The notes beneath the pieces are model-generated. The model saw nothing but the letters and a program-made list of their open reading frames with translations, searched no databases and was not told the DNA's origin. Shown piece after piece: positions 1 through 10,613 of a DNA stretch of 42,856 nucleotides (positions are counted from its first letter, which is position 1; each line of letters opens with the position of its first letter). The stretch spans positions 109,431 through 152,286 of the forward strand of contig NZ_JAAVVZ010000008.1 in the NCBI RefSeq assembly GCF_023910635.1, in the 5' to 3' direction. A program made the translations under genes and the position numbers. This DNA is from Sphingorhabdus sp. (GTDB lineage Bacteria > Pseudomonadota > Alphaproteobacteria > Sphingomonadales > Sphingomonadaceae).

Positions 1-1
1 T

Positions 2-742
2 TCGGAACGTTGGCTCAACGCGCCAGAATCGCTGATCCACAGTTCGAACATTGTCACTGCGCAAATTGCGGACAATCTGGGTGCCGCCCGCATGGACGCG
101 ATGCTGCGCACGATGCATTTCAACACGCGTCCAGACATTGAGCTCGCCGAAAAAGCGATGCCGCTTTATCCCAAAACATGGGGCCGTCTTACCAATATGA
201 CCGTTGGCTTTGGCCACGGGATTTCGGTGACGCCGCTGCATTTGGCCAGCGCTTATGCCGCGATGGTCAATGGGGGTATCTATCGGCCGGCGACGATGTT
301 CAAGACAAAGGCCGGGGCAAAAATCCCCGGAAAACGGGTTTTTAAGGCCGCAACCAGCGCGCGGATGCGTCAGATGATGCGCATGATTGTGGTCGACGGC
401 ACGGGCAAGAATGCCGACGCCTTGGGCTATCGCGTCGGCGGAAAAACCGGCTCGGCGGAAAAACCCGGCATTGGCGGATATAGCCGCAATCTCGTGGTCG
501 CAACCTTTGCCGCTGCATTCCCGATGGACAATCCACGTTATGTGGTCCTTGCTATGCTGGACGAACCAAAGGGCACCGAGGCATCCAGCTTTCAGCGGAC
601 CGCAGGCTATACCGCTGCACCGGTCGTGCAGAAAACGGTGACTCGCATTGGTCCGTTATTGGGGATCATTCCGGATATGAAACGCGATGTTGATGTATCC
701 GAACTGATGCCATTATTGTGGAAGGCGAAGGGAGAGCAATAG
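2..742 (+). CDS. ftsI: Peptidoglycan D,D-transpeptidase FtsI (PBP3), C-terminal part
   Basis: The septal class B penicillin-binding protein cross-links peptidoglycan at the division site as partner of FtsW. Only the C-terminal part of the transpeptidase domain is present; the reading frame is open from base 2 and the 5' end lies outside the window. The SxN motif (S-S-N) is at 41-49 and the KTG motif, in the context GGKTGSAEKP, is at 443-451, in the correct order and spacing for a penicillin-binding domain. An ATG at 92 lies downstream of SxN, so it is internal and not the start. The stop (740-742) overlaps the murE GTG by one base. The dcw context makes FtsI much more likely than another class B PBP. 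Confidence 0.93.
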   Translation, partial: SERWLNAPESLIHSSNIVTAQIADNLGAARMDAMLRTMHFNTRPDIELAEKAMPLYPKTWGRLTNMTVGFGHGISVTPLHLASAYAAMVNGGIYRPATMFKTKAGAKIPGKRVFKAATSARMRQMMRMIVVDGTGKNADALGYRVGGKTGSAEKPGIGGYSRNLVVATFAAAFPMDNPRYVVLAMLDEPKGTEASSFQRTAGYTAAPVVQKTVTRIGPLLGIIPDMKRDVDVSELMPLLWKAKGEQ

Positions 743-2169
743 TGAAGCTCGGGCAATTGGTAAGCGGTGCCGACATGGCATGTGCCGACAGAATAGTGAC
801 CGGCTTTGCCATCGACCATCGGAAGATTGCGCCCGGCACCGTTTTTGGAGCATTTGAAGGCGCCGCGTTAAACGGCGAAGACTTTATCGACGATGCGATT
901 GCCGCTGGTGCCATTGCCGTTGTCGCACGTCCCGAAGCCGTGGTGCGCGGCGCAGTGCATGTTGCCGAAGCCAACCCGCGCAAAGCTTTCGCGCGTCTTG
1001 CGGCAAAATTCTTCCAACCTTTTCCAGACCATGTTGCAGCCGTCACCGGAACCAATGGTAAGACATCGACCGCAGAACTGACGCGGCAGCTTTGGCGCAT
1101 GGCGGGGCATAATGCAGCATCGATTGGCACTTTGGGTATAACTACGGCGTCGGATCAGGCCAAGACCGGACTGACGACGCCCGACATCGTAACCTTCCTG
1201 TCCAATATGTCTGGGCTAGCGCGCGAAGGCGTCAGCCATGCGATATTCGAGGCATCAAGCCACGGCCTGTCCCAATATCGCAGCGAAGGCGTACCAGTTT
1301 CGGTTGCGGCCTTTACCAATTTAAGCCGCGACCATCTCGATTATCACGGGACCATGGAAGCTTATTTTGAAGCCAAGATGCGGCTGTTTGACGAGGTGGT
1401 TGACGAAAGCGGCTGCGCAGTCATTTGGGCCGACGATGCCTGGTCCGACCAAGTGATTGCCCGCGCGCGCAAACGCGAGCTCCGCCTGATTACGGTTGGT
1501 GAAAAGGGCAAGGGCATCCAATTATTATCGCGCCAACCGACCCAGCTTGGGCAGACCCTTGAACTGCGTATTCAGGGCGATGTGCACAAGTTGAAGCTAC
1601 CGCTGACCGGTGCGTATCAGGCCGCCAACGCTTTGGTCGCGGCTGGCGTGGTCATGGCAAGCGGTGGAGAGGTCGAAAGCCTGCTGTCGCATTTGGCGCG
1701 GGTGCAGCCAGTGCGCGGACGTTTGGAACGCGCGGTGATTACCAAAAGCGGCGCGCCCGTTTACGTTGATTATGCACATACACCCGACGGCTTGCGCGCG
1801 GCAATTGCGGCCTTGCGTCCCCATACCAAGGGCAAGCTCATTACCGTATTTGGTGCAGGCGGCGACCGCGACACCGGCAAGCGTCCGGAAATGGGCGCGG
1901 TGGCCGTGGCGGATTCCGACATTGTGATCGTCACCGACGACAACCCGAGAAGCGAAGATCCGTCGCTTATCCGTGCGGATGTGATGGCGGGTGCGAAGGG
2001 CGCGCATGAAATTGGCGATCGGCGTTACGCGATTGCCTTTGCCATCGAACATGCCGAGCCGGACGACATCGTCCTGATCGCGGGCAAGGGGCATGAGCAA
2101 GGACAGATCATCATGGGCCGTGTTTTGCCCTTTGACGATGTCGAAGTTGCGCGGGAATGCGCGGCATGA
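742..2169 (+). CDS. murE: UDP-MurNAc-L-Ala-D-Glu:meso-diaminopimelate ligase MurE
   Basis: This cytoplasmic ATP-dependent Mur ligase adds the third stem-peptide residue to UDP-MurNAc-dipeptide. The ATP-binding loop GTNGKTST is at about residues 103-110. The tetrad D-N-P-R at about 400-403 is the family signature for meso-diaminopimelate as substrate, so this cell has DAP-type peptidoglycan. I chose GTG at 742 (475 aa, protein beginning MKLGQLV) because GGGAG lies about 7 bases upstream and the codon overlaps the ftsI stop by one base. An in-frame GTG at 718 would add eight residues inside ftsI and is less likely. The stop overlaps murF by four bases. Confidence 0.96.
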   Translation: MKLGQLVSGADMACADRIVTGFAIDHRKIAPGTVFGAFEGAALNGEDFIDDAIAAGAIAVVARPEAVVRGAVHVAEANPRKAFARLAAKFFQPFPDHVAAVTGTNGKTSTAELTRQLWRMAGHNAASIGTLGITTASDQAKTGLTTPDIVTFLSNMSGLAREGVSHAIFEASSHGLSQYRSEGVPVSVAAFTNLSRDHLDYHGTMEAYFEAKMRLFDEVVDESGCAVIWADDAWSDQVIARARKRELRLITVGEKGKGIQLLSRQPTQLGQTLELRIQGDVHKLKLPLTGAYQAANALVAAGVVMASGGEVESLLSHLARVQPVRGRLERAVITKSGAPVYVDYAHTPDGLRAAIAALRPHTKGKLITVFGAGGDRDTGKRPEMGAVAVADSDIVIVTDDNPRSEDPSLIRADVMAGAKGAHEIGDRRYAIAFAIEHAEPDDIVLIAGKGHEQGQIIMGRVLPFDDVEVARECAA

Positions 2170-3554
2170 TCCCGTTGTGGACATTCGAAGAACTGCTGGC
2201 GGCGACGGGCGGCACAGCGTCGGGGCATTTTGATGCCACTGGCGTTGCCTTTGACTCGCGTGAAATCGGCACAGGCGACTTGTTTCTGGCGTTGAAAGGC
2301 GCGGAGACCGACGGGCATTTGTTCGTCGACAAGGCATTTGCCAATGGCGCAGCAGGCGCAATTGTGTCGCAGCCAGTGCCGCACCCGCATATCCGTGTCG
2401 CCGATACGATGCAGGCATTGGAGGCATTGGGACATGCGTCGCGCGCACGGACCAAGGCAAAGATTATTGGCGTGACTGGTTCTGCGGGCAAAACAGGGAC
2501 GAAGGAGGCGTTGTTTGCCGCGTTGGACCGATGTTCACGCGGCCGCGCGCACCGTTCGGTTAAAAGCTACAACAACCATGTCGGCGTCCCCTTAAGTCTG
2601 GCGCGGATGCCCGCAGATTGCGACTTTGGCATATTCGAAATGGGTATGAACCATGCAGGTGAAATGCGCGCGCTGAGCCATATTGTCCGGCCCGATATTG
2701 CCATCATCACCACCATCGCCCCTGCGCATATTGAATTTTTCAAGGATGAAAGTGGCATTGCCGACGCCAAGGCAGAGATATTCGAAGGCTTGGTCAAAGG
2801 CGGCACGGCGATCCTGCCTGCAGACAATGTGCATTATCCACGTCTGCGTGCTGCGGCAGAGCGCTACACCAACACGATCTTGTCCTTTGGTTTCAGCCCC
2901 GACGCCGATGTCCGGGTTATCGACCATCTCAATACGGCCCACAATGGCACGCTTATCACCGCAAAAGTGTGCGACGCGATGTTGTCCTTCAATTTGTCGC
3001 AACCCGGTGAGCACTGGATTGCCAATAGCATGGCGGTATTGGCTGCGGTAATGGCCGCTGGCGGTGATCTGGCGTCTGCGGGCCTGGCCATGGCCGAAAT
3101 GGGCGGCCTATCTGGACGCGGCGCGCGGCATGATGTGGCCATATCTGGCGGCAATGTGCATGTGATCGATGAAAGCTACAACGCCAACCCGGCCTCCATG
3201 GCGGCAACGATTGGCCAGTTGGGACTGTCGGGCGGCGGACGGCGTATAGCTGTTTTGGGTTCGATGAAGGAATTGGGCGACAAGGGTGATCATTATCACC
3301 GTGCGCTTGCTGTGCCCTTGGCCGCCGCAAAGGTGGATTTTGCGATCCTCGTCGGTAAAGAGATGGAAATTCTCGCCGAAGAGTTGAAAGCAGGGGTTGA
3401 GGGACCGAAGGAATTCGCGCATTGCGCGACCGCGCAGGAGGCACTTGGCGTCCTGCAACAATATCTTTGCGCATCGGACACGGTTTTGGTCAAAGGTTCC
3501 AATTCTATGGGACTTTCCACCATCGTCAGCGCGCTGACGGGTGGGGAAAACTGA
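2166..3554 (+). CDS. murF: UDP-MurNAc-tripeptide:D-Ala-D-Ala ligase MurF
   Basis: MurF attaches the D-Ala-D-Ala dipeptide made by Ddl (also in this cluster), completing UDP-MurNAc-pentapeptide. It has the Mur ligase layout: an N-terminal UDP-MurNAc-binding domain, the ATP loop [10 protein letters not shown] near residues 105-114, a central motif [11 protein letters not shown], and a C-terminal domain with [12 protein letters not shown] chose ATG at 2166 (462 aa) because it forms an ATGA overlap with the murE stop and has a GGGA-type ribosome binding site about 9 bases upstream. An ATG three codons earlier (2157) is possible. The length is normal for the family. Confidence 0.96.
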   Translation: MIPLWTFEELLAATGGTASGHFDATGVAFDSREIGTGDLFLALKGAETDGHLFVDKAFANGAAGAIVSQPVPHPHIRVADTMQALEALGHASRARTKAKIIGVTGSAGKTGTKEALFAALDRCSRGRAHRSVKSYNNHVGVPLSLARMPADCDFGIFEMGMNHAGEMRALSHIVRPDIAIITTIAPAHIEFFKDESGIADAKAEIFEGLVKGGTAILPADNVHYPRLRAAAERYTNTILSFGFSPDADVRVIDHLNTAHNGTLITAKVCDAMLSFNLSQPGEHWIANSMAVLAAVMAAGGDLASAGLAMAEMGGLSGRGARHDVAISGGNVHVIDESYNANPASMAATIGQLGLSGGGRRIAVLGSMKELGDKGDHYHRALAVPLAAAKVDFAILVGKEMEILAEELKAGVEGPKEFAHCATAQEALGVLQQYLCASDTVLVKGSNSMGLSTIVSALTGGEN

Positions 3555-4624
3555 TGTTATATGTTTTGGCCGAATATCTTGGATTTCCGGGTATTTTCAA
3601 CCTTATCCGTTATTTAAGTTTCCGGTCGGGCGCGGCGATTGCCACGGCGTTGATCATCGGCCTGCTGATTGGACCACGCTTTATCAGCATGCTGCGCGTG
3701 CGTCAGGGCAAGGGCCAACCCATTCGCAGTGACGGGCCACAATCGCATCTGGCCAAGGTCGGTACGCCAACAATGGGCGGCTTGATGATTTTGGTGTCGG
3801 TCGGCATTTCGATGCTTTTGTGGATGGACCTGAAAAACATATATGTCTGGGCCTGTTTATTGGTGACCGCTGGCTTTGGCATGGTCGGTTTTCTCGACGA
3901 TTATGACAAGGTCAAGAAACGCAGCCACAAGGGCGTGTCCGGCAAAGTCCGGTTGTTGTGGGAATTTGCCATTGCCGGCGTCGCGGTATCGTTGATTGTC
4001 TGGCAATCGGGCGGCAATTTATACCTGCCGTTTGTCAACGGCCCCGTCATCGACCTTGGTTGGTGGTATGTGCCCTTTGGGGCGTTTGTGATCGTTTCAT
4101 TCGGCAATGCAGTAAACTTGACCGACGGCCTTGATGGATTAGCCACCATGCCCGTGATCATCGCCTCAATCGCGTTCATGCTGATCGTCTACATGGTCGG
4201 CAACGCCAAATATGCCGCGTATCTGGGTATTCCATTCTATTTGGGGGCGGGCGATCTTGCGATGTTGTGCGGCGCGATTGTGGGCGCTGGCCTTGCCTTT
4301 TTGTGGTTCAACGCCCCGCCTGCGGCGGTGTTCATGGGCGATACCGGAAGCCTTGCCTTGGGCGGAACGCTTGGCGCTATTGCCGTTGTGGCGCACCATG
4401 AATTTGTTCTTGCCATCATCGGCGGGCTTTTTGTAATTGAGGCGCTGTCTGTTATCATTCAGGTGTTTTGGTTCAAGCGGACTGGCAAGCGCATTTTTCG
4501 CATGGCACCGATTCACCACCATTTTGAACAGCTTGGCTGGTCCGAACCGACCGTTGTCATTCGCTTCTGGATTGTGGCTTTCGTATTGGCGCTTGCGGGG
4601 CTATCAACCCTCAAACTCAGATGA
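3554..4624 (+). CDS. mraY: Phospho-MurNAc-pentapeptide transferase MraY
   Basis: This integral membrane enzyme moves phospho-MurNAc-pentapeptide onto undecaprenyl phosphate, giving lipid I. It is 356 aa with about ten hydrophobic segments. Family motifs are present: GTPTMGG (70-76), the acidic pair in FLDDYD (D115, D116), [10 protein letters not shown] (188-197), [11 protein letters not shown] (260-270) and the HHH motif (321-323). The frame is open further upstream into murF, but ATG at 3554 gives the conserved MLYVLAEYL start and overlaps the murF stop by one base (TGATG). The stop overlaps murD by four bases. Confidence 0.96.
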   Translation: MLYVLAEYLGFPGIFNLIRYLSFRSGAAIATALIIGLLIGPRFISMLRVRQGKGQPIRSDGPQSHLAKVGTPTMGGLMILVSVGISMLLWMDLKNIYVWACLLVTAGFGMVGFLDDYDKVKKRSHKGVSGKVRLLWEFAIAGVAVSLIVWQSGGNLYLPFVNGPVIDLGWWYVPFGAFVIVSFGNAVNLTDGLDGLATMPVIIASIAFMLIVYMVGNAKYAAYLGIPFYLGAGDLAMLCGAIVGAGLAFLWFNAPPAAVFMGDTGSLALGGTLGAIAVVAHHEFVLAIIGGLFVIEALSVIIQVFWFKRTGKRIFRMAPIHHHFEQLGWSEPTVVIRFWIVAFVLALAGLSTLKLR

Positions 4625-5910
4625 TCACTACCCCTGCCTTTAAAGACCGGAAGTTCGCAATATTGGGACTTGCGCGCTCCGGCCTTTCGGCGGCACGTGC
4701 GCTTGTCGCGGGCGGGGCCGAAGTTTTGGCATGGGACAATGACGAAGGCGCGCGGGCCAAGGTTGCAGACATCGCCACGATTGCCGATCCGTTGCTAAGC
4801 GACTTAAAGGGCTATGAGGCCATTGTCGTTTCGCCCGGCGTTCCCATCAACCGCCACCCTATCGCTGATAAGGCAAAGGCGGCATGCATCCCGCTGATTG
4901 GCGATATAGAATTATTCGCGATGGCGCGGCCGAACCTACCGCCGCATCGTGTCGTGGGAATTACAGGAACCAATGGCAAATCTACCACGACGGCGTTGGT
5001 GCATCATCTGCTGGAGAGCGCGTCAATTCCGGTCCGCATGGGAGGCAATATTGGCCTGCCAATTTTATCGCAAGTGCCATTGCCCGCAGGCGGCGTTTAT
5101 GTGCTTGAGCTTTCTAGCTACCAAATTGACATCACGCACAGCCTCGCGTGCGACGCCGCTGCGCTCATCAACCTGTCGCCAGACCATCTTGATCGCTATG
5201 ATGGTTATGACGGCTATATGGCGTCGAAGGCGCGGCTGTTTGAAATGCAGACGGGCACAGAGTTTTCTGTGTTTGGCAAAGGCGACGCTGATACCGAACG
5301 CGTTTACAACCAAGTGCTTGCGCGGCGTGGGGCGGAATTTGTGCATCTCGCCGATCCGCAATCGGTAACGGGTCAGGCCGAATGGCCTTCGCTTCAAGGG
5401 CCCCATAATTTGCAGAATATCGCGGTGGCCATTGCCATCGTCGAATCGCTTGGAGTGACTGAGGCCCAATGGCGGCCAGCGATGCGCAGCTTCAACGGGC
5501 TTGCCCATCGGATGGAAGTTGTGGCCGAACGCAACGGCGTATTGTTCATCAACGACAGCAAGGCAACGAATGCGGCATCTACTGCGCCCGCCTTGGCCGC
5601 TTATCCGCGCGTGCATTGGATCGTCGGCGGCTTGCCAAAGACCGACAATCTCGACGAATGCATCCCCAATTTTGGCCATGTCGTAAAGGCTTACACAATT
5701 GGCGAAGCTGGTCCGTTGTTCCATGAATTGTTGTCGCCGCACATGCCTGTCGAACGCAGCGAGATGATGGGCGCAGCGGTGCATTCGGCAGCAGCCCAAG
5801 CACAGCCGGGCGACGTTATCATGCTTTCGCCCGCTTGTGCGTCCTTTGACCAGTTCAAAGACTTCGAAGCCCGCGGCGATGCGTTCCGCGCAATTGTGGA
5901 AGCGTTATGA
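4621..5910 (+). CDS. murD: UDP-MurNAc-L-Ala:D-Glu ligase MurD
   Basis: MurD adds D-glutamate to UDP-MurNAc-L-Ala in the cytoplasm. The 429-residue protein has an N-terminal Rossmann-like UDP-binding domain (ILGLARSG, about 14-21), the Mur ligase ATP loop GTNGKST (116-122) and LSSYQID in the central domain. [11 protein letters not shown] in the C-terminal domain is characteristic of MurD. Start and stop both lie in ATGA overlaps with mraY and ftsW, which implies coupled translation. Nothing is unusual. Confidence 0.96.
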   Translation: MITTPAFKDRKFAILGLARSGLSAARALVAGGAEVLAWDNDEGARAKVADIATIADPLLSDLKGYEAIVVSPGVPINRHPIADKAKAACIPLIGDIELFAMARPNLPPHRVVGITGTNGKSTTTALVHHLLESASIPVRMGGNIGLPILSQVPLPAGGVYVLELSSYQIDITHSLACDAAALINLSPDHLDRYDGYDGYMASKARLFEMQTGTEFSVFGKGDADTERVYNQVLARRGAEFVHLADPQSVTGQAEWPSLQGPHNLQNIAVAIAIVESLGVTEAQWRPAMRSFNGLAHRMEVVAERNGVLFINDSKATNAASTAPALAAYPRVHWIVGGLPKTDNLDECIPNFGHVVKAYTIGEAGPLFHELLSPHMPVERSEMMGAAVHSAAAQAQPGDVIMLSPACASFDQFKDFEARGDAFRAIVEAL

Positions 5911-7127
5911 GCGATCCAAAAGAGGCGCCCTGGGTCCTTGCGGCTAAAACCGGTAAAATCGGCTTTGCCAACCGCTTGGGCCGTGGCGACCGTTCGCCCT
6001 TGGGCGTGTGGTTTTGGGAACTCGATCGCGTATTATTATCATTGATGATGGTGTTGATTGCCATTGGGTTGCTGGCCGTCGCTGCGGCGTCGCCAGCGGG
6101 TGCGCAGCGGCTGTCGTCTTCAACGACGCAGCTTTCTTCGCTTTATTTCTTTTATCGGCAGTTGATGTGGGTCCTGATTGGGGTCCCGCTCATGCTTCTC
6201 GTGTCGATGTATCCGCGTGCACAAGCGCAACGCTTTGCGGTCTACGGCTTCTGCGTTTTTTTTGTTCTGCTTGCTTTGGTGCCCCTATTGGGACGCGAGG
6301 TGAACGGGTCACAAAGATGGATTGGCCCTGGTTTTGCGGGGCTTCAGCCGTCTGAGTTTCTGAAGCCTTTTTTCGCGGTCATGATGGCGTGGATTATTAG
6401 CTGGCGGATAAAAGACCCAAGCTTACCCGTTCTTATCCTGACCAGCATTGCCACTGGCCTTGTGTGTTTTTTCCTGTTGCTTCAACCGGACCTTGGGCAA
6501 ACTATCTTGTTCATGGGCACTTGGTTTGCGCTGATGATGGTCGCTGGCGTGCCTGCAAGCCGGTTGTGGTTTCTCGTGATCAGCGGCGTTGTGTTCATCC
6601 TGCTGGCCTATAACTTCTACCCCGTCGCAACCCAGCGGATAGACGCGTGGATTTTTGGTACGGAAGGGCTGACGCATGACAAGATGGCGCTGGCGACCTT
6701 AACCAACGGGGGCTTCATTGGCCTTGGCCCGGGGCTTGGTATCAAGAAATATTCTCTGCCTGAGGGGCATACCGACTATATATTCTCGGTCATCGGTGAA
6801 GAATTCGGCCTTTTGGCCTGCATGGTCATCGCCCTTTTATACTTCGCGATTTTGGTCCGCATCATCATCCGCTTGCTGGATGAGAAAGACCAGTTTGTGG
6901 TCATGGCGGTCACGGGGCTTGGTGCGCAATTTTGCGGACAGGCAATGATTAACATCGCCGTGAATTTGGGTGTTTTCCCGTCAAAGGGGATGACTTTGCC
7001 CTTCATTAGCTACGGCGGATCGTCTATCTTGGCGCTCTCGATTACCTGCGGCCTGATACTCGCATTGACGAAGCGAAACCCATATCTTGACCGGTCGCTT
7101 TATATGGTGAAGGGACACAGGTCATGA
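5907..7127 (+). CDS. ftsW: SEDS-family peptidoglycan glycosyltransferase FtsW
   Basis: FtsW polymerises lipid II into septal glycan strands together with FtsI. The 406-residue protein has a cytoplasmic N-terminal tail of about 40 residues and then multiple hydrophobic segments, as expected for the SEDS fold. Family landmarks include GREVNGSQRWI, LQPSEFLKP, LQPDLGQT and, near the C terminus, LPFISYGGSSIL. Position between murD and murG distinguishes it from RodA. Both ends overlap neighbouring genes by ATGA. Confidence 0.95.
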   Translation: MSDPKEAPWVLAAKTGKIGFANRLGRGDRSPLGVWFWELDRVLLSLMMVLIAIGLLAVAAASPAGAQRLSSSTTQLSSLYFFYRQLMWVLIGVPLMLLVSMYPRAQAQRFAVYGFCVFFVLLALVPLLGREVNGSQRWIGPGFAGLQPSEFLKPFFAVMMAWIISWRIKDPSLPVLILTSIATGLVCFFLLLQPDLGQTILFMGTWFALMMVAGVPASRLWFLVISGVVFILLAYNFYPVATQRIDAWIFGTEGLTHDKMALATLTNGGFIGLGPGLGIKKYSLPEGHTDYIFSVIGEEFGLLACMVIALLYFAILVRIIIRLLDEKDQFVVMAVTGLGAQFCGQAMINIAVNLGVFPSKGMTLPFISYGGSSILALSITCGLILALTKRNPYLDRSLYMVKGHRS

Positions 7128-8305
7128 CCATTTCTCGGCATTATGTGTTGGCCGCTGGCGGAACTGGAGGGCATTTGATTCCTGCCTTTGCGTTGGGGCA
7201 GGAACTGATCAATCGCGGCCATCATGTGGCGCTGATCACGGATGCGCGCGGTGCGAAAATTCCGGGCTGCCCTGATAAGATGGCCACGCATATCTTGCCC
7301 GCTGGACGTATTACCAAAAATCCGGCGAGCTGGATTCCCGGCATAAAGGCGATTGCCAAAGGCCGTATTATGGCGCGCCGCCTGTACGAAAATTTTGCGC
7401 CCAGCGCCGTGGTCGGCTTTGGCGGTTATCCGGCGTTTCCGGCATTGCTGGGTGCCTTTGCCGAGAAAATACCAGCGATTATTCATGAACAAAATGCCGT
7501 GCTTGGCCGCGTGAATCGTTTCACCGCGCGGCGAGTGAACGCCATCGCCACCTCTTATCCCGACATACTCCGCCTGTCGCCGCGTCATGCCGGCAAGGTG
7601 CATCTGGTCGGCAACCCGGTGCGCGAAGAGGTGCTTGATTTGCGTGACCAGCCTTATCCGCCTTTATTGGCCGACGGCATATTCCGCGTGCTGGTAACCG
7701 GCGGAAGCCAGGGCGCGACGGTGCTTTCCGATGTGGTGCCTGATGGGTTGTCGATGTTGCCGCTTAATTTACGGCGGCGTTTGCAAGTGACGCAGCAATG
7801 CCGCGCTGAGGATATTGACGCGGTGCGGGCCGCTTATGCCACCCATGACATTCCAGCGGAGCTGGCGACCTATTTGCCTGACTTGCCGCAACGGCTTGGC
7901 TGGGCGCATATGGTGATATCGCGGGCCGGGGCATCGACGATTGCCGAGCTGACATGCGCTGGACGGCCCGCGATACTAGTTCCGCTGCCCAGCGCCACCG
8001 ATGATCATCAAAGCTATAACGTCAAGGAAATGGTGCACGCCGGCGGCGCGCGCGCAATCGCGCAGCCCTCCTTCACTGCGGTTGAACTCGCCAAGCAGAT
8101 TCAGAAGATCACGTTGGAACCCGGTGCGCTGGAAAATGCAGCGAAGGCCGCCAAAAACTGCGGCCGACCAAATGCGGTTGCCGATCTTGCCGACCTGGTC
8201 GAATCCTTCGGTCGCGCCCCCATCATGCATGGCATAAAATCAAAACCCCAACCCAGCGGTGCTTTCAGCCCATCCCCCGCACTTGCCACAGAGATTGCAT
8301 CATGA
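7124..8305 (+). CDS. murG: Lipid I to lipid II N-acetylglucosaminyltransferase MurG
   Basis: MurG is a peripheral membrane GT-B enzyme that transfers GlcNAc from UDP-GlcNAc to lipid I. The 393-residue protein carries the donor-fold motif GGTGGH (12-17), [12 protein letters not shown] in the acceptor domain, GGSQGA, and the UDP-GlcNAc-binding segment around [12 protein letters not shown]. After the conserved fold there is a short Pro/Ser-rich tail of about 25 residues that looks non-conserved. It overlaps ftsW and murC by ATGA at either end. Confidence 0.95.
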   Translation: MTISRHYVLAAGGTGGHLIPAFALGQELINRGHHVALITDARGAKIPGCPDKMATHILPAGRITKNPASWIPGIKAIAKGRIMARRLYENFAPSAVVGFGGYPAFPALLGAFAEKIPAIIHEQNAVLGRVNRFTARRVNAIATSYPDILRLSPRHAGKVHLVGNPVREEVLDLRDQPYPPLLADGIFRVLVTGGSQGATVLSDVVPDGLSMLPLNLRRRLQVTQQCRAEDIDAVRAAYATHDIPAELATYLPDLPQRLGWAHMVISRAGASTIAELTCAGRPAILVPLPSATDDHQSYNVKEMVHAGGARAIAQPSFTAVELAKQIQKITLEPGALENAAKAAKNCGRPNAVADLADLVESFGRAPIMHGIKSKPQPSGAFSPSPALATEIAS

Positions 8306-9720
8306 GAGGTGTTCCAACCGATATCGGCATTGTGCATTTCGTCGGCATAGGCGGCATCGGCATGTCGGGCATTGCCGAGGTCATGCACAATTTGGGCTAC
8401 CAAGTGCAAGGCAGCGATATCGCCGACAGCTATGTCATTGATGGCCTGCGCCAACGCGGTATCAAGGTGATGATTGGCCATAGCGCCGAAAATTTGGGCG
8501 AGGCAGCGGTGGTGGTCACATCGACTGCGGTGAAGAAAGGCAACCCAGAACGCGACGCCGCTTTGGAACGGCGCATACCCTTGGTTCGCCGCGCCGAAAT
8601 GCTGGCCGAATTGATGCGGTTGAAAAACACGGTCGCCGTGGCTGGCACACATGGCAAGACGACGACGACATCGATGATTGCTGCGATGCTTGACCATGGC
8701 GGCATTGACCCTACGGTCATCAACGGTGGTATCATCAACAGCTACGGCTCTAACGCGCGCCTGGGTGCCAGCGACTGGATGGTGGTTGAGGCGGACGAAA
8801 GCGACGGCAGCTTCCTGCGGCTTGATGGCACGCTTGCTGTTGTCACCAACATCGATCCCGAACATCTTGACCATTATGGTGATTTCGACGCAATCAAAAA
8901 CGCCTTTGTCGAATTCGTCGAAAACGTTCCATTTTATGGCGCTGCGATCATGTGTCTCGACCATCCCGAGGTGCAGGCGATACTGCCCAAGATCCGCGAT
9001 CGCCGGATCATTACCTATGGCTTTTCGGCGCAGGCCGACATTCGCGGCGAAAATGTCGCGCCGCATCCCGGCGGTAACAGCTTCGACGTCGTAGTCCGCG
9101 CCCGCGACGGGTCGCAACGGACGATAGAAAGCATCGACCTTCCGATGCCGGGCCGCCACAATGTGCAAAATGCGCTGGCGGCTGTTGCGGTTGGCCTTGA
9201 AATGGGGATGAGCGATGAGGCCGTTGCCCATGGCTTTGACAAATTCGGTGGCGTTAAGCGGCGCTTTACCAAGGTCGGCGAAGTAGCCCTTGTTGATGGG
9301 GCAGTCACGATCATCGACGATTATGGCCACCATCCCGTTGAAATCCGCGCCGTTCTGTCTGCTGCACGCGAAGGCGCGCAGGGTCGTGTGATTGCCGTGG
9401 CACAGCCGCACCGCTTTACGCGATTGCGCGACCATATGGATGATTTCCAACAAGCGTTTAATGATGCCGACATGGTGTTCATATCGCCGGTCTACGCCGC
9501 AGGTGAGGGTCCGATAGACGGCATAGATGCAGACGCGCTGGTGCACGGCATTAAGGCGCGCGGGCATCGTTCCGCCGCGACCGTCACGGACGCAGGCGAC
9601 TTGGCACGCAAGTTGGCGCAGGTGGTGCAGGGCCATGACATTGTCGTGTGTTTGGGCGCTGGCGACATCACCAAATGGGCTGCTGGCCTCGCCGACGCCA
9701 TAAAGGCAGCGCGTGCATGA
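8302..9720 (+). CDS. murC: UDP-MurNAc:L-alanine ligase MurC
   Basis: MurC adds the first stem-peptide residue to UDP-MurNAc. The 472-residue protein shows GIGGIGMSG (15-23) in the UDP-binding domain, GTHGKTTT (115-122) as ATP loop, [10 protein letters not shown] with catalytic acids, and DDYGHHP in the C-terminal domain, a MurC hallmark. It is linked to murG and murB by ATGA overlaps. A 555-codon open frame runs antisense through this gene but has none of these features. Confidence 0.96.
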   Translation: MRGVPTDIGIVHFVGIGGIGMSGIAEVMHNLGYQVQGSDIADSYVIDGLRQRGIKVMIGHSAENLGEAAVVVTSTAVKKGNPERDAALERRIPLVRRAEMLAELMRLKNTVAVAGTHGKTTTTSMIAAMLDHGGIDPTVINGGIINSYGSNARLGASDWMVVEADESDGSFLRLDGTLAVVTNIDPEHLDHYGDFDAIKNAFVEFVENVPFYGAAIMCLDHPEVQAILPKIRDRRIITYGFSAQADIRGENVAPHPGGNSFDVVVRARDGSQRTIESIDLPMPGRHNVQNALAAVAVGLEMGMSDEAVAHGFDKFGGVKRRFTKVGEVALVDGAVTIIDDYGHHPVEIRAVLSAAREGAQGRVIAVAQPHRFTRLRDHMDDFQQAFNDADMVFISPVYAAGEGPIDGIDADALVHGIKARGHRSAATVTDAGDLARKLAQVVQGHDIVVCLGAGDITKWAAGLADAIKAARA

Positions 9721-10613
9721 CCACGCAGCTTCTGCCGCATGTAGAAGGCCGCTTGACCCAAGGCGCACCGTTGGCGCCGTTGGTGTGGTTCAAATCGGGC
9801 GGCTGCGCGGACATATTGTTTGAACCAAAGGATGTTGCCGACCTGCAATCCTTTTTGCGCGAACTTGATTCTAGCACGCCTGTCATGGCGCTTGGCCTGG
9901 GTTCGAACCTGATCGTCCGCGATGGCGGTGTCAGGGGCGTTGTCATCCGTTTGGGCAAGGCCTTTGCCAAGGTCACTTGCACGGATGCGGTGACGCTGGC
10001 GTGCGGCGCGGGTGCGTCGGGCATATTGGTTTCATCCACTGCGCGTGACAATGGCATCTCTGGCTTAGAATTTTTGCGCTCGATCCCTGGCACAGTCGGC
10101 GGCTTTGTCCGCATGAATGGGGGCGCTTATGGCGGTGAGGTAAAAGACATATTGCGTGATTGCGATGTGGTGATGCGCGACGGAACGCTGGCGACCTTGT
10201 CGGTGGAAGATATGCATTATTGCTATCGTCATTCCGAACTGCCCGATGGCGCAATCGTTGTGGCGGCACGTTTCCAGGGGCATCCGGGCGAACCCGAAGC
10301 GATCCAAGCTGAAATGGACCGGATTAGCGCATCGCGCGAAGCATCGCAGCCTTTGCGCTCTAAAACTGGCGGTTCTACCTTTAGGAATCCTGATGGACAT
10401 AAGGCGTGGCAACTTGTCGATGCGGCTGGATGCCGGGGTCTTCAGATTGGCGGCGCGCAGGTGTCCGAAAAACACACCAATTTCTTGATTAATACCGGCG
10501 ATGCGACCAGCGCAGATATTGAGGCGCTTGGCGAAGAAGTCCGCGCCCGCGTATTGGCGCATTCGGGCGTTGAGTTAACATGGGAAATACAGCGCGTGGG
10601 TGAAACGAAATGA
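9717..10613 (+). CDS. murB: UDP-N-acetylenolpyruvoylglucosamine reductase MurB
   Basis: This FAD enzyme reduces UDP-GlcNAc-enolpyruvate with NADPH to UDP-MurNAc. With start 9717 it is 298 aa. The FAD-binding motif [12 protein letters not shown] and [20 protein letters not shown] are present, as are the segment GGSTFRNP with the expected catalytic Ser and a C-terminal Glu in [10 protein letters not shown]. The frame is open upstream to 9648 inside murC, but ATG 9717 makes the same ATGA overlap used by its neighbours and gives the usual family length. Confidence 0.95.
   Translation: MTTQLLPHVEGRLTQGAPLAPLVWFKSGGCADILFEPKDVADLQSFLRELDSSTPVMALGLGSNLIVRDGGVRGVVIRLGKAFAKVTCTDAVTLACGAGASGILVSSTARDNGISGLEFLRSIPGTVGGFVRMNGGAYGGEVKDILRDCDVVMRDGTLATLSVEDMHYCYRHSELPDGAIVVAARFQGHPGEPEAIQAEMDRISASREASQPLRSKTGGSTFRNPDGHKAWQLVDAAGCRGLQIGGAQVSEKHTNFLINTGDATSADIEALGEEVRARVLAHSGVELTWEIQRVGETK

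Noticed and set aside
3422-3553. Upstream in-frame extension of mraY
   Set aside because: It lies inside murF, encodes non-conserved residues, and ATG 3554 gives the family-typical N terminus with a one-base overlap.
9648-9716. Upstream in-frame extension of murB
   Set aside because: It lies inside murC; ATG 9717 forms the same ATGA overlap as neighbouring genes and gives the usual length.
8101-9768. A 555-codon open frame antisense to murC, longer than murC itself
   Set aside because: It lies wholly opposite murG-murC-murB coding sequence, has His/Arg/Ala-rich composition typical of antisense shadows in GC-rich genes, and no recognisable domain or start site.
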